Below are positions 21,453-31,170 of a stretch of DNA of 64,000 nt, piece by piece. The notes under the pieces were generated by a model, which was not told where the DNA came from, searched no databases, and saw only the letters and a list, made by a program, of their open reading frames with translations. How positions within the stretch are numbered: the first letter of the stretch is position 1; each line of letters opens with the position of its first letter. This DNA is from Anomaloglossus baeobatrachus (lineage: Eukaryota > Chordata > Amphibia > Anura > Aromobatidae): assembly GCF_048569485.1 (NCBI RefSeq), contig NC_134356.1, positions 464,771,820 to 464,835,819 of the forward strand, written 5' to 3'. The translations under genes were made by a program, and so were the position numbers.

Positions 21453-22848
21453 TTAACAATCATCACTATTATTATTATCATCAAAACAATTAAAGTAATC
21501 AGTAAATAAATTTCTAATTTGTAAACCAGATGTCACGGAATTATGAGACATAGGTTCACCTGTGGGATGAACAACATGGTTGATCTGAAATTCATCATCC
21601 ACATAAGTTCCTCCTTCATGTATCCGACAGTAATTGTGAAGCACAATGGTAGCCTTGAGTACAGATGTGACAAAGGTTGGCTGCAACTGAATCGTTGTCT
21701 GATAAATGCGCCATTTGTTAGCTAAAATACCAAATGCACACTCCACATAACGTCTTGCTTTAGTTAGCCGATTATTAAAGTACTGTTTCCTGTCATCAAT
21801 GGATCTCCTTGGATATGGTCGCATAACATGTTTGGATAATGCAAATCCTGCATCTGCTACCATCACATATGGTGCCAACGGTCCAGATGTACCAGGTAGG
21901 GCAACTGGAGGGGGGATCAATAATGAATTTTCTTGCAGGCGTTGGGCTAATCTGGATGAACGGAAAATACGGGCATCTGAGGCACTACCATAGGCCCCAA
22001 TGTCTGCATAAATAAATCGGTATTCTGTGTCAACCAATGCCAAAATAACAACGGAAAAAAACTTATGAAAATTGAAATAACGTGACCCAGAGTTTGGTGG
22101 CTTTTTAACTCTGAAATGCTTGCCATCCAAAGCTCCTATGCAGTTAGGAAAGTCAACAGAGTCCTTGAAGCCCTTAGAGATTTTCAACCAATCTTCTCTG
22201 TTTGGCTGAGGCATCATTTGTTCTTTTAAATGTTGCCATATCATGTCGCATGTGTGACGTACTATAACGGCAATGGTTGATCTCCCCAACAAAAAATCAA
22301 AATGTAAAGCACTAAAAGATTGACCAGTCGCCAAGAATCTATGAAAACAAGACAAAGAATGATTTACAATTAACACTATTTTTTTAAAATTAAAACAATC
22401 ATAAGAAAACACAAACATTGAATCAAAAATGAGATTACATCAATAAGGATCAATTACACATTTCACTGTGAAAAATAACACATTTACACAAATTACAAAA
22501 AAAACACATATATTACCTCAGAGTCACCATAAATCTCTCCTCTGGGGAAATGGAAAGCCGCATCCAAGTGTCCTGATGTTGCAAATGAGGTCGTAAAATA
22601 TTTAGTAAGTAATCAAAACTCTCAACTGACAACCGGCAGTATGAAAAAAACTTATCTGGGAAATTCCGTAACTCAAAAAATAAAGTATGGAAATGACCAT
22701 GCATAGGCCGCATCATCATTAGTGGATGCACCCACAATCTGGTTCTTCTTACATTATCATAATGCAACATGTGCCGTCTAACGCCAAAACGACGAGATAT
22801 AATCCAACATAAAAACACTAAGGCCTCCGTGGATAATGGCATTGCCAC
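21453..22848 (-). CDS. Harbinger DDE transposase (HARBI1-like), two exons
   Basis: Exon 1 is 22848-22517 (donor gtaata) and exon 2 is 22338-21453 (acceptor ttttcatag), together about 405 residues with phases that fit. The N-terminal part (RNFPDKFFSYCRLSVESFDYLL, residues about 62-83) is the usual helical region. The catalytic DDE_4-type domain shows IGALDGKHFRVKKP (first Asp), YVMVADAGFALSKHVMRPYP (second Asp) and KARRYVECAFGILANKWRIY (Glu). The protein would cut and rejoin the element ends at TWA targets. No stop interrupts the model. An alternative first exon inside intron 1 (MFVFSYDCF, 22418) exists in frame, but would lose the N-terminal region. Confidence 0.82.
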
Positions 22849-23208
22849 AATTTTGTCTCAACACATAGGTGCTCCAAGACATAATACAAGCAGGAAAGAG
22901 CTTATAGTTAACTTATATTTATGTCCTAATCACATACACCTATGTGTCATTTAATTCCAAGTAATCACCATTATCTCAATGTGTGAAACATGTGAAACAC
23001 GCACAAAAAACGGACTGCACACGGAACACACACTGACGTATTTCACGCACAGGAAAACGCACACACGTACACACGTATGACACACGATATGCATACGGAC
23101 ACCACACGGAGGGGAAAAACGGACTGCAAATACGGAACACGGACACAAAAAACGGACTACACCAAACGTACGTTTTTTACACGTGAGTGTGGCAGAGGCC
23201 TTAGAGAT

Positions 23209-23905
23209 GAAAGCTCTCTGGATGCACCGGGAGTAAACGAAAAGCTGCTTCCACATCCGCCTTTGCCATCAGGGCCCCCCGCCCCGCTACCCTTACCAGC
23301 TCCAAGGCCCTATCGAACGATACATAACATACCGCCGACAATTCCGGTGATATCCCATCATTCACCGACAATCCCGCCGGATAAGATAAATGATGAATGA
23401 GCCGAAATTTGTTCGGCTCCTTCTTAGGTACCACCCCAAGGGGGGAAATCCGTAAATTGGAGAATGGCGGGTCCTGGAATGGGCCCGCCAGCCTTCCCAA
23501 CTCCACCTCCTTCTGCAGCTTTTCCCTCACCACCGCCGGATGTTCTTTTGCGGACCTCAGGTTTCCCGGGCGAAACACCGGCGCCTCAGATTCAAACGGA
23601 ATCCGAAAGCCCTCCGTAAAACCACGTTCCAACAACTCCGCCGCCCGGACATCCGGGTATCTACTTAAATAGGGAAGCATCGCCTCGACCCTCACTGGCG
23701 TCCTCCCTTTTTCCAGACCCATCCCCCGCCTTTCCTTTCCCTTTCTTGAAGCACCTGGCCAGAGGGTGGGACCCTCCACATCCGGAACACTTGTGTTTGA
23801 ACCGACAAAAGGCCCCGAACTTACACTGTCCCTCGTTATACTGCCAACAAGCTCCCTTTTTCTGTCCAGCCGAGGACCCGCCGCTCGCACCCGGGCTCCC
23901 GGCAC
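23209..23905 (-). CDS. RT N-terminal part of the Ngaro-type element
   Basis: The frame includes RYPDVRAAELLERGF, a connecting segment, and the RT fingers/palm part PLGVVPKKEPNKFRLIHHLS and ALMAKADVEAAFRLLPVHP (first catalytic Asp). It overlaps the end of the gag ORF in another frame. The Harbinger element begins just after this segment in transcript direction. Confidence 0.75.
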
Positions 23906-25838
23906 CCCCTCGAAAGGGCTGAGCCGGCGCCGTCATTAACCGCATCCACAAAGAAATATCCTTGTGGCCCCACTGGACTCCCGGCCGCAGAGCCTTCCGT
24001 TGCCGGAACTGCTCATCATATCTCAACCACCCTAAACCTCCGTATACTCTATACGCTTCCCCTATCGCATCCATATATCCAAATAGGGCGGAACAATGCT
24101 CCGGCTCCTTTTCCCCGATCACACTGGCTAAGATCGCAAAGGCCTGTAGCCAGTTAGTAAACGTCCTCGGGATCAACCTATACCTCCGTTTTTCCTCATC
24201 CTCCTTCTCCTTTTTTGTATCACTGGGCTTTACCTTATCCAAATTAAACTTTTCCAAGGGAAGCAGGGAAAAAATTTCCACATACTCCCCTTTCCAAATC
24301 TTTTCCCTCACCTCCTTTTTCAAATGAACCCCTAACTGACCTTCAAAACACACATAAATTTCACTCCGCGCCCTATCATCCAAGCGCACAACCTCATCCT
24401 CCTTTTCTTTTTCCTTTTCCGCCTCCTTACTTGCGCCCCCGGAAGCCGCCCCACCTGCCTCCTGTCCCGTACCTGCCGCCGAGGTCGGGTCCCCCGCCGC
24501 AACCTCGCGCACCGGCGCCTCTGTCCGCACCACCTCCGTGGGGCCCACCCACGCCCCCACCGGAGCCCCAGGCCCAGTCCGACTAACCCGTTCCGCAGAC
24601 AACCCCTGCAACACCCCCATAAGCTGCCCCCAAAACTCCGGACCCGGTAAACCAGACTGCCCGACCGCACTCGCCCCCAGCGCAACGCGTCCCGCGACGG
24701 AACCCCCGCCCCCGCTCGCGCTACCCACAGCATGAAACATTTCTGTTGTCTGCTCACCAGGCTGCCGTTGCGCCGACGCCGGAACAGCCGTGCCACGATC
24801 TTCCTGCTGCCGCTCCGTCCGACCCGCCGCTGCTCCTTCTTCCTCGCTGGAGTCAGATGCGCTGCCGAAATCCTCAGGGGGGACCAGCGAGGGGACAGCC
24901 CGCACCTGGCGGCCGTCGACCCCCACGGTCACCGCACCCTGCTCGTCCGGGCGACTCCTGCTTGACCTCTTCCGTTTCTCCCGCCGTGGCGCCCTGCCGC
25001 CGTCTTTCCTCGCTGTAGTCATGCCATCCTGCTGCGCCGCCACTTCTCCTGCCGTTCTCAGAAGGCTCTCTCCCTGCCGACTGCAGGAAGGCCGTGCCGA
25101 GCTTGCTCCTCGCCGGGACCCTCCCCCAGCACGCTCCTCGCCGGGGGGGACCGTGACTACCGATCTCCTCTGTGCCTGCGGGCCACCGTACCCCTCCTCC
25201 GATCTCCTGACCTCGCCGCGCGCATCCGCTCCCATCCTCCGTCCTGTAGCTCTCCCCTGCGGCCTGCAGGGAGTCTCCTCCGGCAATCCGGCACGCCGAG
25301 CGCCACCCCCAGCCGGCACATCACTGGGGGCTGCCGTCATCCATGCTCCGGTCTGATGCTGCACAGGCTGCGGACCGGAAGTGGGCCTCGCCGAGGCTCC
25401 GCCCACCCCCGACCCACGGGATCTCCGACGCGGATTCCTCCCGGTGGCCGGCTGCTCCCCTAGGTGAGTGGAAGGGCTCCGCCGCTGCTCCGGAGGGTCC
25501 CCGCAGGGGCTCCTTGATCGTATTCTCCCCCTCCAGCTGGGGGAGTAACGCTCCGGCGGTCGCGCCCGCCGAGCACGTAGCATCGGCCCGGGCGCTGGAA
25601 CAGCAGGCGGCGCCGCTCCAGCCCCACAGACCGCTGCCAGCTGCTGCCTCAGGGCATCCACTCCTAATACCTCGGAGGCCCCCCGCACTATCTCCAGCAG
25701 TTCAGCAAGGGCAGCCATGGCAGGAGGCAGCAGTACGTCCTGGGACACAAAGATCAAGCGACGAAAGGGGAGGTGATCAGTACACCCCCCTCTCTTATAC
25801 CTCTCACAACACCCCACCCCATCCTTGCTCCCCCCCAA
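23661..25838 (-). CDS. gag-like ORF of the Ngaro-type element
   Basis: Up to 725 residues; the methionine in PPAMAALAELLEIV (about 25718) is a more likely start than the first one. The middle is low in order and rich in Arg, Gly, Ser and Glu. A more conserved part (RSEIYVCFEGQLGVHLKKEV; SLLPLEKFNLDK; FTNWLQAFAILASVIGEKEP) probably forms the capsid-like or nucleoprotein fold, and the C-terminus has cysteine-rich fingers (CWQYNEGQCKFGAFCRFKHKC and CSGCGGSHPLARC) for nucleic-acid binding. GC content is much higher than in the Harbinger insertion next to it. Confidence 0.7.
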   Translation of the reverse strand: MGGSKDGVGCCERYKRGGCTDHLPFRRLIFVSQDVLLPPAMAALAELLEIVRGASEVLGVDALRQQLAAVCGAGAAPPAVPAPGPMLRARRARPPERYSPSWRGRIRSRSPCGDPPEQRRSPSTHLGEQPATGRNPRRRSRGSGVGGASARPTSGPQPVQHQTGAWMTAAPSDVPAGGGARRAGLPEETPCRPQGRATGRRMGADARGEVRRSEEGYGGPQAQRRSVVTVPPGEERAGGGSRRGASSARPSCSRQGESLLRTAGEVAAQQDGMTTARKDGGRAPRREKRKRSSRSRPDEQGAVTVGVDGRQVRAVPSLVPPEDFGSASDSSEEEGAAAGRTERQQEDRGTAVPASAQRQPGEQTTEMFHAVGSASGGGGSVAGRVALGASAVGQSGLPGPEFWGQLMGVLQGLSAERVSRTGPGAPVGAWVGPTEVVRTEAPVREVAAGDPTSAAGTGQEAGGAASGGASKEAEKEKEKEDEVVRLDDRARSEIYVCFEGQLGVHLKKEVREKIWKGEYVEIFSLLPLEKFNLDKVKPSDTKKEKEDEEKRRYRLIPRTFTNWLQAFAILASVIGEKEPEHCSALFGYMDAIGEAYRVYGGLGWLRYDEQFRQRKALRPGVQWGHKDISLWMRLMTAPAQPFRGGAGSPGASGGSSAGQKKGACWQYNEGQCKFGAFCRFKHKCSGCGGSHPLARCFKKGKGKAGDGSGKREDASEGRGDASLFK

Positions 25839-25950
25839 TCCCCTTACAGCTCCCTTCTACCAATCCTGTACTCCCACATATCCCCCATCCCATGCAAACC
25901 CATTAACCCTTTCCTAACCTTGCACCCTCCCGATCGTCATGGGGTCCATT

Positions 25951-26165
25951 CACCCCTATGGGGCTCACTGCCCTTCTTGAGCCCTTAGACATGCACAGAT
26001 ACATACAGGCATACGTACACATACTTATTTAAAGGGAAATTCACAAAAACACATATAAATAGACATAAATCTATACACAGTCATATACACTGACATACAT
26101 AGATACACATCATACATGCACACACACATTATTTTTATATATTTATACTGTATATATATTTCTAA
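25951..26165. other. AT-rich and CA/TA-rich low-complexity sequence
   Basis: Repeated acatac/tacata words at 25990-26160 form a degenerate microsatellite before the tandem arrays. No gene. Confidence 0.5.
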
Positions 26166-26169
26166 TATA

Positions 26170-26400
26170 GGGAAGGGGACATACAGCTCTGGGGGTATAC
26201 AGCTCTGGGGTGGGGGGGACATACAGCTCTGGGGGTATACAGCTCTGGGGTGGGGGGGACATACATCTCTGGGGGTATACAGCTCTGGGGTGGGGGGGGA
26301 CATACAGCTCTGGGGGTATACAGCTCTGGGGTGGGGGGAACATACAGCTCTAAGGGGGTATACAGCACCTGTGTGGAGGGGACATACAACTCTGGGGGTA
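26170..26400. repeat. 40-bp minisatellite (two 20-bp half units)
   Basis: The unit atacagctctgggggtatacagctctgggg plus a G run recurs at 26181, 26221, 26261, 26302 and 26342. Each unit contains two copies of atacagctctggg, so the 40-bp unit is itself a dimer. G runs of 7-8 make the plus strand strongly G-rich. Confidence 0.85.
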
Positions 26401-26880
26401 AAGTAGTATGCAGCCCCCACATTCCTCTATATAGTGTTATGAAGCCCCCATAGTCCTCCATTTAGTATTATGTAGCCCCCATATGCACTATGCAGCCCCC
26501 AAATAACATTAAGCAGCCCTCATATAGCACAATGCAGACCCATATAGCATTAGGCACCTTCATGTAGTCTACAGCCTGCATATAACACAATGCAGACCCA
26601 GATAGCATTAGGCATCCTCATGTAGTATACAGCCCCTATAAAGGACAATGCAGACACATATAGCATTAGGCACCTTCATGTAGTATACAGCCCAAATATA
26701 GCACAATGCAGACTCAGATAGCATTAGGCACCGTCTTGTAGTATACAGCCTGTATATAGGACAGCTTGTATATAGCACGGTGTATATAGCACAGTGTAGA
26801 GCTAGATAGCAGTAGGCACTCTCATGTAGTATACAGCTTGTATATAGCACAGCCTGTATATAGCACAGTGCAGAGCCAGA
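26401..26880. repeat. diverged edge of the 79-bp array
   Basis: Units of roughly 55-65 bp (cacaatgcagaccca, tagcattaggcacc, tcatgtagtatacagcc) degrade leftward. They share words with the homogeneous array to the right, and look like its older, shorter flank. Confidence 0.65.
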
Positions 26881-28410
26881 TAGCAGTAGGCACCCTCCCT
26901 CATATAGTATATAGCCTGTATATAGGACAGCCTGTATACAGCACAGTGCAGAGCCAGATAGCAGTAGGCACCCTCCCTCATGTAGTATACACCTTGTATA
27001 TAGCACAGCAATGTATACAGCACAGTGCAGAGCCAGATAGCAGTAGGCACCCTCCCTCATGTAGTATACACCTTATATATAGCATAGCAATGTATACAGC
27101 ACAGTGCAGAGCCAGATAGCAGTAGACACCCTCCCTCATGTAGTATACACCTTGTATATAGCACAGCAATGTATACAGCACAGTGCAGAGCCAGATAGCA
27201 GTAGGCACCCTCCCTCATGTAGTATACACCTTGTATATAGCACAGCAATGTATACAGAACAGTGCAGAGCCAGATAGCAGTAGACACCCTCCCTCATGTA
27301 GTATACACCTTGTATATAGCACAGCAATGTATACTGCACAGTGCAGAGCCAGATAGCAGTAGGCACCCTCCCTCATGTAGTATACACCTTGTATATAGCA
27401 CAGCAATGTATACAGCACAGTGCAGAGCCAGATAGCAGTAGACACCCTCCCTCATGTAGTATACACCTTGTATATAGCACAGCAATGTATACTGCACAGT
27501 GCAGAGCCAGATAGCAGTAGGCACCCTCCCTCATGTAGTATACACCTTGTATATAGCACAGCAATGTATACAGAACAGTGCAGAGCCAGATAGCAGTAGA
27601 CACCCTCCCTCATGTAGTGTACACCTTGTATATAGCACAGCAATGTATACAGCACAGTGCAGAGCCAGATAGCAGTAGGCACCCTCCCTCATGTAGTATA
27701 CACCTTGTATATAGCACAGCAATGTATACAGCACAGTGCAGAGCCAGATGGCAGTTGGCACCCTCCCTCATGTAGTATACACCTTGTATATAGCACAGCA
27801 ATGTATACAGCACAGTGCAGAGCCAGATAGCAGTAGGCACCCTCCCTCATGTAGTATACACCTTGTATATAGCACAGCAATGTATACAGAACAGTGCAGA
27901 GCCAGATAGCAGTAGACACCCTCCCTCATGTAGTATACACCTTGTATATAGCACAGCAATGTATACAGCACAGTGCAGAGCCAGATAGCAGTAGGCACCC
28001 TCCCTCATGTAGTATACACCTTGTATATAGCACAGCAATTTATACAGAACAGTGCAGAGCCAGATAGCAGTAGACACCCTCCCTCATGTAGTATACACCT
28101 TGTATATAGCACAGCAATGTATACAGCACAGTGCAGAGCCAGATAGCAGTAGGCACCCTCCCTCATGTAGTATATACCTTGTATATAGCACAGCAATGTA
28201 TACAGCACAGTGCAGAGCCAGATGGCAGTTGGCACCCTCCCTCATGTAGTATACACCTTGTATATAGCACATCAATGTATACAGCACAGTGCAGAGCCAG
28301 ATAACAGTAGGCACCCTCCCTCATGTAGTATACATCTTGTATATAGCACAGCAATGTATACAGCACAGTGCAGAGCCAGATAGCAATAGGCACCCTCATG
28401 TAGTATACAG
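26881..28410. repeat. 79-bp tandem array with higher-order structure
   Basis: About 19 units of 79 bp (tagcagtaggcaccctccc, tcatgtagtatacacc, ttgtatatagcacagcaatg, tatacagcacagtgcagagc). Units with tagacacc and taggcacc alternate over much of the array, giving a 158-bp period. A variant unit with gatggcagttggcacc occurs at 27747 and again at 28221, exactly 474 bp (six units) apart. Because 79 is not a multiple of three, the minus strand shows one overlapping 76-codon ORF per unit; these are artefacts of the repeat. Confidence 0.9.
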
Positions 28411-29268
28411 TGATTAATGGAAAAAATTTCAGCTCACCTTCCACCTGAACTGCTTGATCCTCAGGGTGCACAGAGTCCGCTGGTGAGTCCAGACCAGCAT
28501 ATAATGGATATTATATTATTATTATTGTATATGAATTCAAAATTATACACTTTTTTCAGATTCTCTCATTAATTATTGTCATTGCGGGAACCTACCTAGA
28601 GCACATGTGCTCCCATGGTGTGACCTCCTTCCCTGAGCTCGCGGCGTACATGGTTGCTAGGTTTCTATACCAGTGACTAGCACCGCGGACTCGGGAATAT
28701 TTTACTGACCGGAACACTAGTGGGATCCATGTGCCGCATGTGGAGTTGATTCCTCGTAATGGCTGGGGTATTTAAGACCCATTCCCTCTACCCTGCACAT
28801 ACGCCCTCTGAGGAAAAATACATTGAAACGTACGTCGGGGTAGAGGGACGATACAGCACTGCACTTTAGGTAATTACCATTGTTCTGTAGCACGTTTAGC
28901 ACCTTTAATTTCTTTTGTCGGCTGCTTGTTTGCCTTTTTAAACTGGATATTTTGCCGTCTTTTTCTTTGCACAGCACATGCACCTTGGTCTGATCCACTG
29001 TTATTTGCACACTGCACTTTATTACGTGGAAGACCTGGCAACATTTACTGTGTTAATTTCACCTGTTCCTCTTCACTATTTATGCGGTTTTCTGCTAAAT
29101 TATTAGGCGGTTTATTTATCTGTTTCTATATGATCCATGATTAGTTGAATTTTTTCCACTCAGTCAGTATATACCTCTTTTATCTAGACATCTAGGAGTT
29201 TTTTCAGTGCTCTTTTTAATGATATCCGGGAGATTTTTTGCCAGTTAGCACTATGCACTTTACTTCCA

Positions 29269-29321
<53 letters not shown>

Positions 29322-29700
29322 CATTAGTACTGTTTTGCACTTTGCACTTTATTTTCCAGTTTTGTGCCATTGTAGCCCATTGCTCACCAATTTATTATTG
29401 TGAATTCAGAGTCATTAATAATTTATACCAGTCACTTTGTGCCTCTTTTTTATAAACTTTTTTACACTGATTTTGATTGATATAGCGTTTTTTTGACTAT
29501 TGTGTCTTTTTATTTTTATATTTATATTTTTTCACTTTTTCACCTTGTTTGTTATTCTGCACATACACCTTGTAAGAATTGGCTGGCAGGCCTTTTATTG
29601 GATTGATACGTATTCCCAATATTAATATTATTTTTTATTCATACAGTCACAATATCCTTTTCTTACTACACATCCTTATTCCCTGGATACATTAGTTTCA
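28411..29700 (+). repeat. interspersed repeat with a hammerhead-like core and a TA microsatellite
   Basis: At 28808-28836 the plus strand has CTGAGGA, a 10-nt spacer, GAAA, the self-pairing CGTACG, then TC. These are the conserved blocks of a hammerhead ribozyme in order. Flanking bases 28803-28807 and 28837-28841 can pair, and 28783-28793 (tccctctaccc) complements 28838-28848. Stem II is poor. A (TA)n tract follows at 29276-29316, and the rest is AT-rich without ORFs. Confidence 0.4.
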
Positions 29701-29876
29701 CTCTAAAAATATTTTAAAGATTCTCTAGTATGTTTTTTTCAAACTGATATAGAATGATACAAATATTTTTTGTTTTTTATCTTTAATACAACAAACAAGT
29801 CGGCTCCATATGTAATTTTGTGCACTAATTATTGTCTTCATATTGCTTATAGATCGTCCCTCGTGTTTTGAAGTAC

Positions 29877-29952
29877 CAAATTTAAAACCAACAGAGTCCT
29901 TAGTCATAAGTCTTATGTCTTATGACTAAGGACTCTGTTGGTTTTAAATTTG
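29877..29952. repeat. perfect palindrome, 34-bp arms, 8-nt loop
   Basis: The left arm 29877-29910 (caaatttaaaaccaacagag onward) is the exact complement of 29919-29952; the loop is tcttatgt. The right arm runs straight into tagtccgaaacgcg, another GAAACG-type motif. Perfect arms imply a recent event or template switching. Confidence 0.95.
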
Positions 29953-29959
29953 TAGTCCG

Positions 29960-30985
29960 AAACGCGTTAAGAACTCCTATGCATTCCATGTGTCAAGCCA
30001 CTCATGACCAATAGACAACGCCAGAAGCGTCTTACCTGGGCCAAGGAGAAAAAGAACTGGACTGTTGCTCCGTGGTCCAAGGTGTTGTTTTCAGATGAAA
30101 GTAAATTTTGCATTTCATTTGGAAATCGCAGTCCCAGAGTCTGGAGGAAGAGTGGAAAGGACACAATCCAAGCTGCTGAGGTCTAGTGTGAAGGTTCCAC
30201 AATCAGTGATGGTTTGTAGAGCCATGTCGTTTGCTGGTGTAGGTCCACTGTGTTTTATCAAGCCCAAAGTCAGCGCAGCCGTCTACCAGGAAATTTTAGA
30301 GCACTCCATGCTTCCCTCTGCTGACAAGCTTTTGGAGATGGAAATTTCATTTTCCAGCAGAACTTGGCCCCTGTCCACAATGCCAAAAGTACCAATACCC
30401 GGTATAATAACCAAAGTATCACTGTGCTTGATTAGCCAGCAAACTTACCTGACCTAAACCCCATAGAGAATCTATGGGGTATTGTCAAGAGGAAGATGAG
30501 ATACCACTTGTAAAGCGCCATGGAATAAATGGCGCTATAATAATAAATAATAATAATAATAATAATACCAGATCCAACAATGCAGACAAGCTGAAGGCTG
30601 CTATTAAAGCAACCTGGGCTTCCATAACACCTCAGCAGTGCCACAGGCTGATCGCATCCATGACATGCTGCATTGATGCAGTAATTCATGCAAAAGGAGC
30701 CGCGACCAAGTATTGAGGCATTTACTGTACACACTTGTCAGTAGGCGCCTAAATTCTGAGTGTAAAATCATTTTTTCTGTTGGTCTTATAATATAATATT
30801 CTAATTTTCTGAGACTTTTGGGTTTTCATTGGCTGTAAGCCATAATCATCAACATTAACAGAAATAAACACTTGAAATAGATCCCTCTGTCTCTAATGAC
30901 TCTATATAATATGTTTCCCTTTTTGTATTGAATAACTGAAATACATTAACTTTTTAAGGATGTTCTAATTTTTTGAAACGTATAT
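29960..30985 (+). mobile_element. Tc1-like DNA transposon, 5' truncated and decayed
   Basis: The plus strand holds the catalytic half of a Tc1-type (DD34E) transposase: APWSKVLFSDESKFCISFGN with the first Asp (about 30068-30127), RSPRVWRKSG, SVMVCRAMSFAGVGPL, then FQQNLAPVHNAK, where the second catalytic Asp is replaced by Asn, and LPDLNPIENLWGIVKRKM with the Glu. A stop lies in the VLD-PANLPD segment (about 30433) and frames shift around 30190. The 3' end (gttctaattttttgaa, about 30960-30980) matches a known Tc1-family terminus. The N-terminal DNA-binding part and left terminus are absent. Confidence 0.8.
30509..30566 (+). mobile_element. 5'-truncated SINE tail inside the Tc1 transposase
   Basis: About 58 bp (cttgtaaagcgccatggaat, gctataataataa and a taa-repeat) match the 3' tail of the V-SINE at 53020-53083. 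The same six bases, atacca, stand before and after it, so it is a target-duplicated, severely 5'-truncated retroinsertion. Confidence 0.7.
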
Positions 30986-31170
30986 ATATTTACTTCAAGA
31001 AATCGATTTTGCATTGACAATGATTCTGCACTTAAAGGGTTTGTCCAGTCTAAAACAAAAAGTCTTCCTCTGTCACTATGTGACTGCAGACTTGTGAATC
31101 CTCACATCATACACCTTCACATCATACACATTCTTGGCCACCATCAGTCCCTTTCCTGTCCTTTCCTATT
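30986..31170. other. no gene seen
   Basis: Short repeat-like block starting cttaaagggtttgtccagtc (31032), a common non-autonomous repeat start; nothing else supported. Confidence 0.4.

Larger units (their letters stand above)
17855..23200. mobile_element. PIF/Harbinger DNA transposon, apparently complete
   Basis: The 5.35-kb element has imperfect inverted ends (ggcctgtgccacac left, complement of ggcctctgccacac right) and further related CpG-rich sub-terminal blocks (acgtacg, ccgtgtccgtg). It is flanked by TAA on the left (17852-17854) and TTA on the right (23201-23203), a TWA-type 3-bp target with one mismatch. It carries the two genes usual for this superfamily, convergently arranged: a MADF-domain protein on the plus strand (18318-20632) and a DDE transposase on the minus strand (22848-21453). 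Both can be read without an internal stop once one or two introns with good splice sites are removed. It sits inside the RT of the Ngaro-type element, so it is younger than that copy. Confidence 0.88.
14880..25950 (-). mobile_element. Ngaro-type tyrosine-recombinase retrotransposon, split by a Harbinger element
   Basis: On the minus strand the order is gag with a cysteine-rich finger, reverse transcriptase, RNase H, tyrosine recombinase and an SGNH-type hydrolase. There is no integrase and no adenine methyltransferase domain. This arrangement fits Ngaro elements of the DIRS order rather than DIRS1 itself. The outer limits are approximate, because I could not see the split direct repeats expected of the family; A- and C-rich tracts at 25790-25950 probably mark the 5' end, and AT-rich sequence at 14716-14900 the 3' end. 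The element is a fossil in the sense that a 5.35-kb insertion divides its RT; otherwise its frames are long and it looks fairly recent. Confidence 0.8.

Noticed and set aside
24332-25906. Several plus- and minus-strand ORFs of 65-190 codons
   Set aside because: Shadows of the GC-rich Ngaro-type gag frame on the minus strand.
26608-28471. Many overlapping 76-codon minus-strand ORFs spaced 79 bp apart
   Set aside because: They are the same repeat unit read in rotating frames; no gene.
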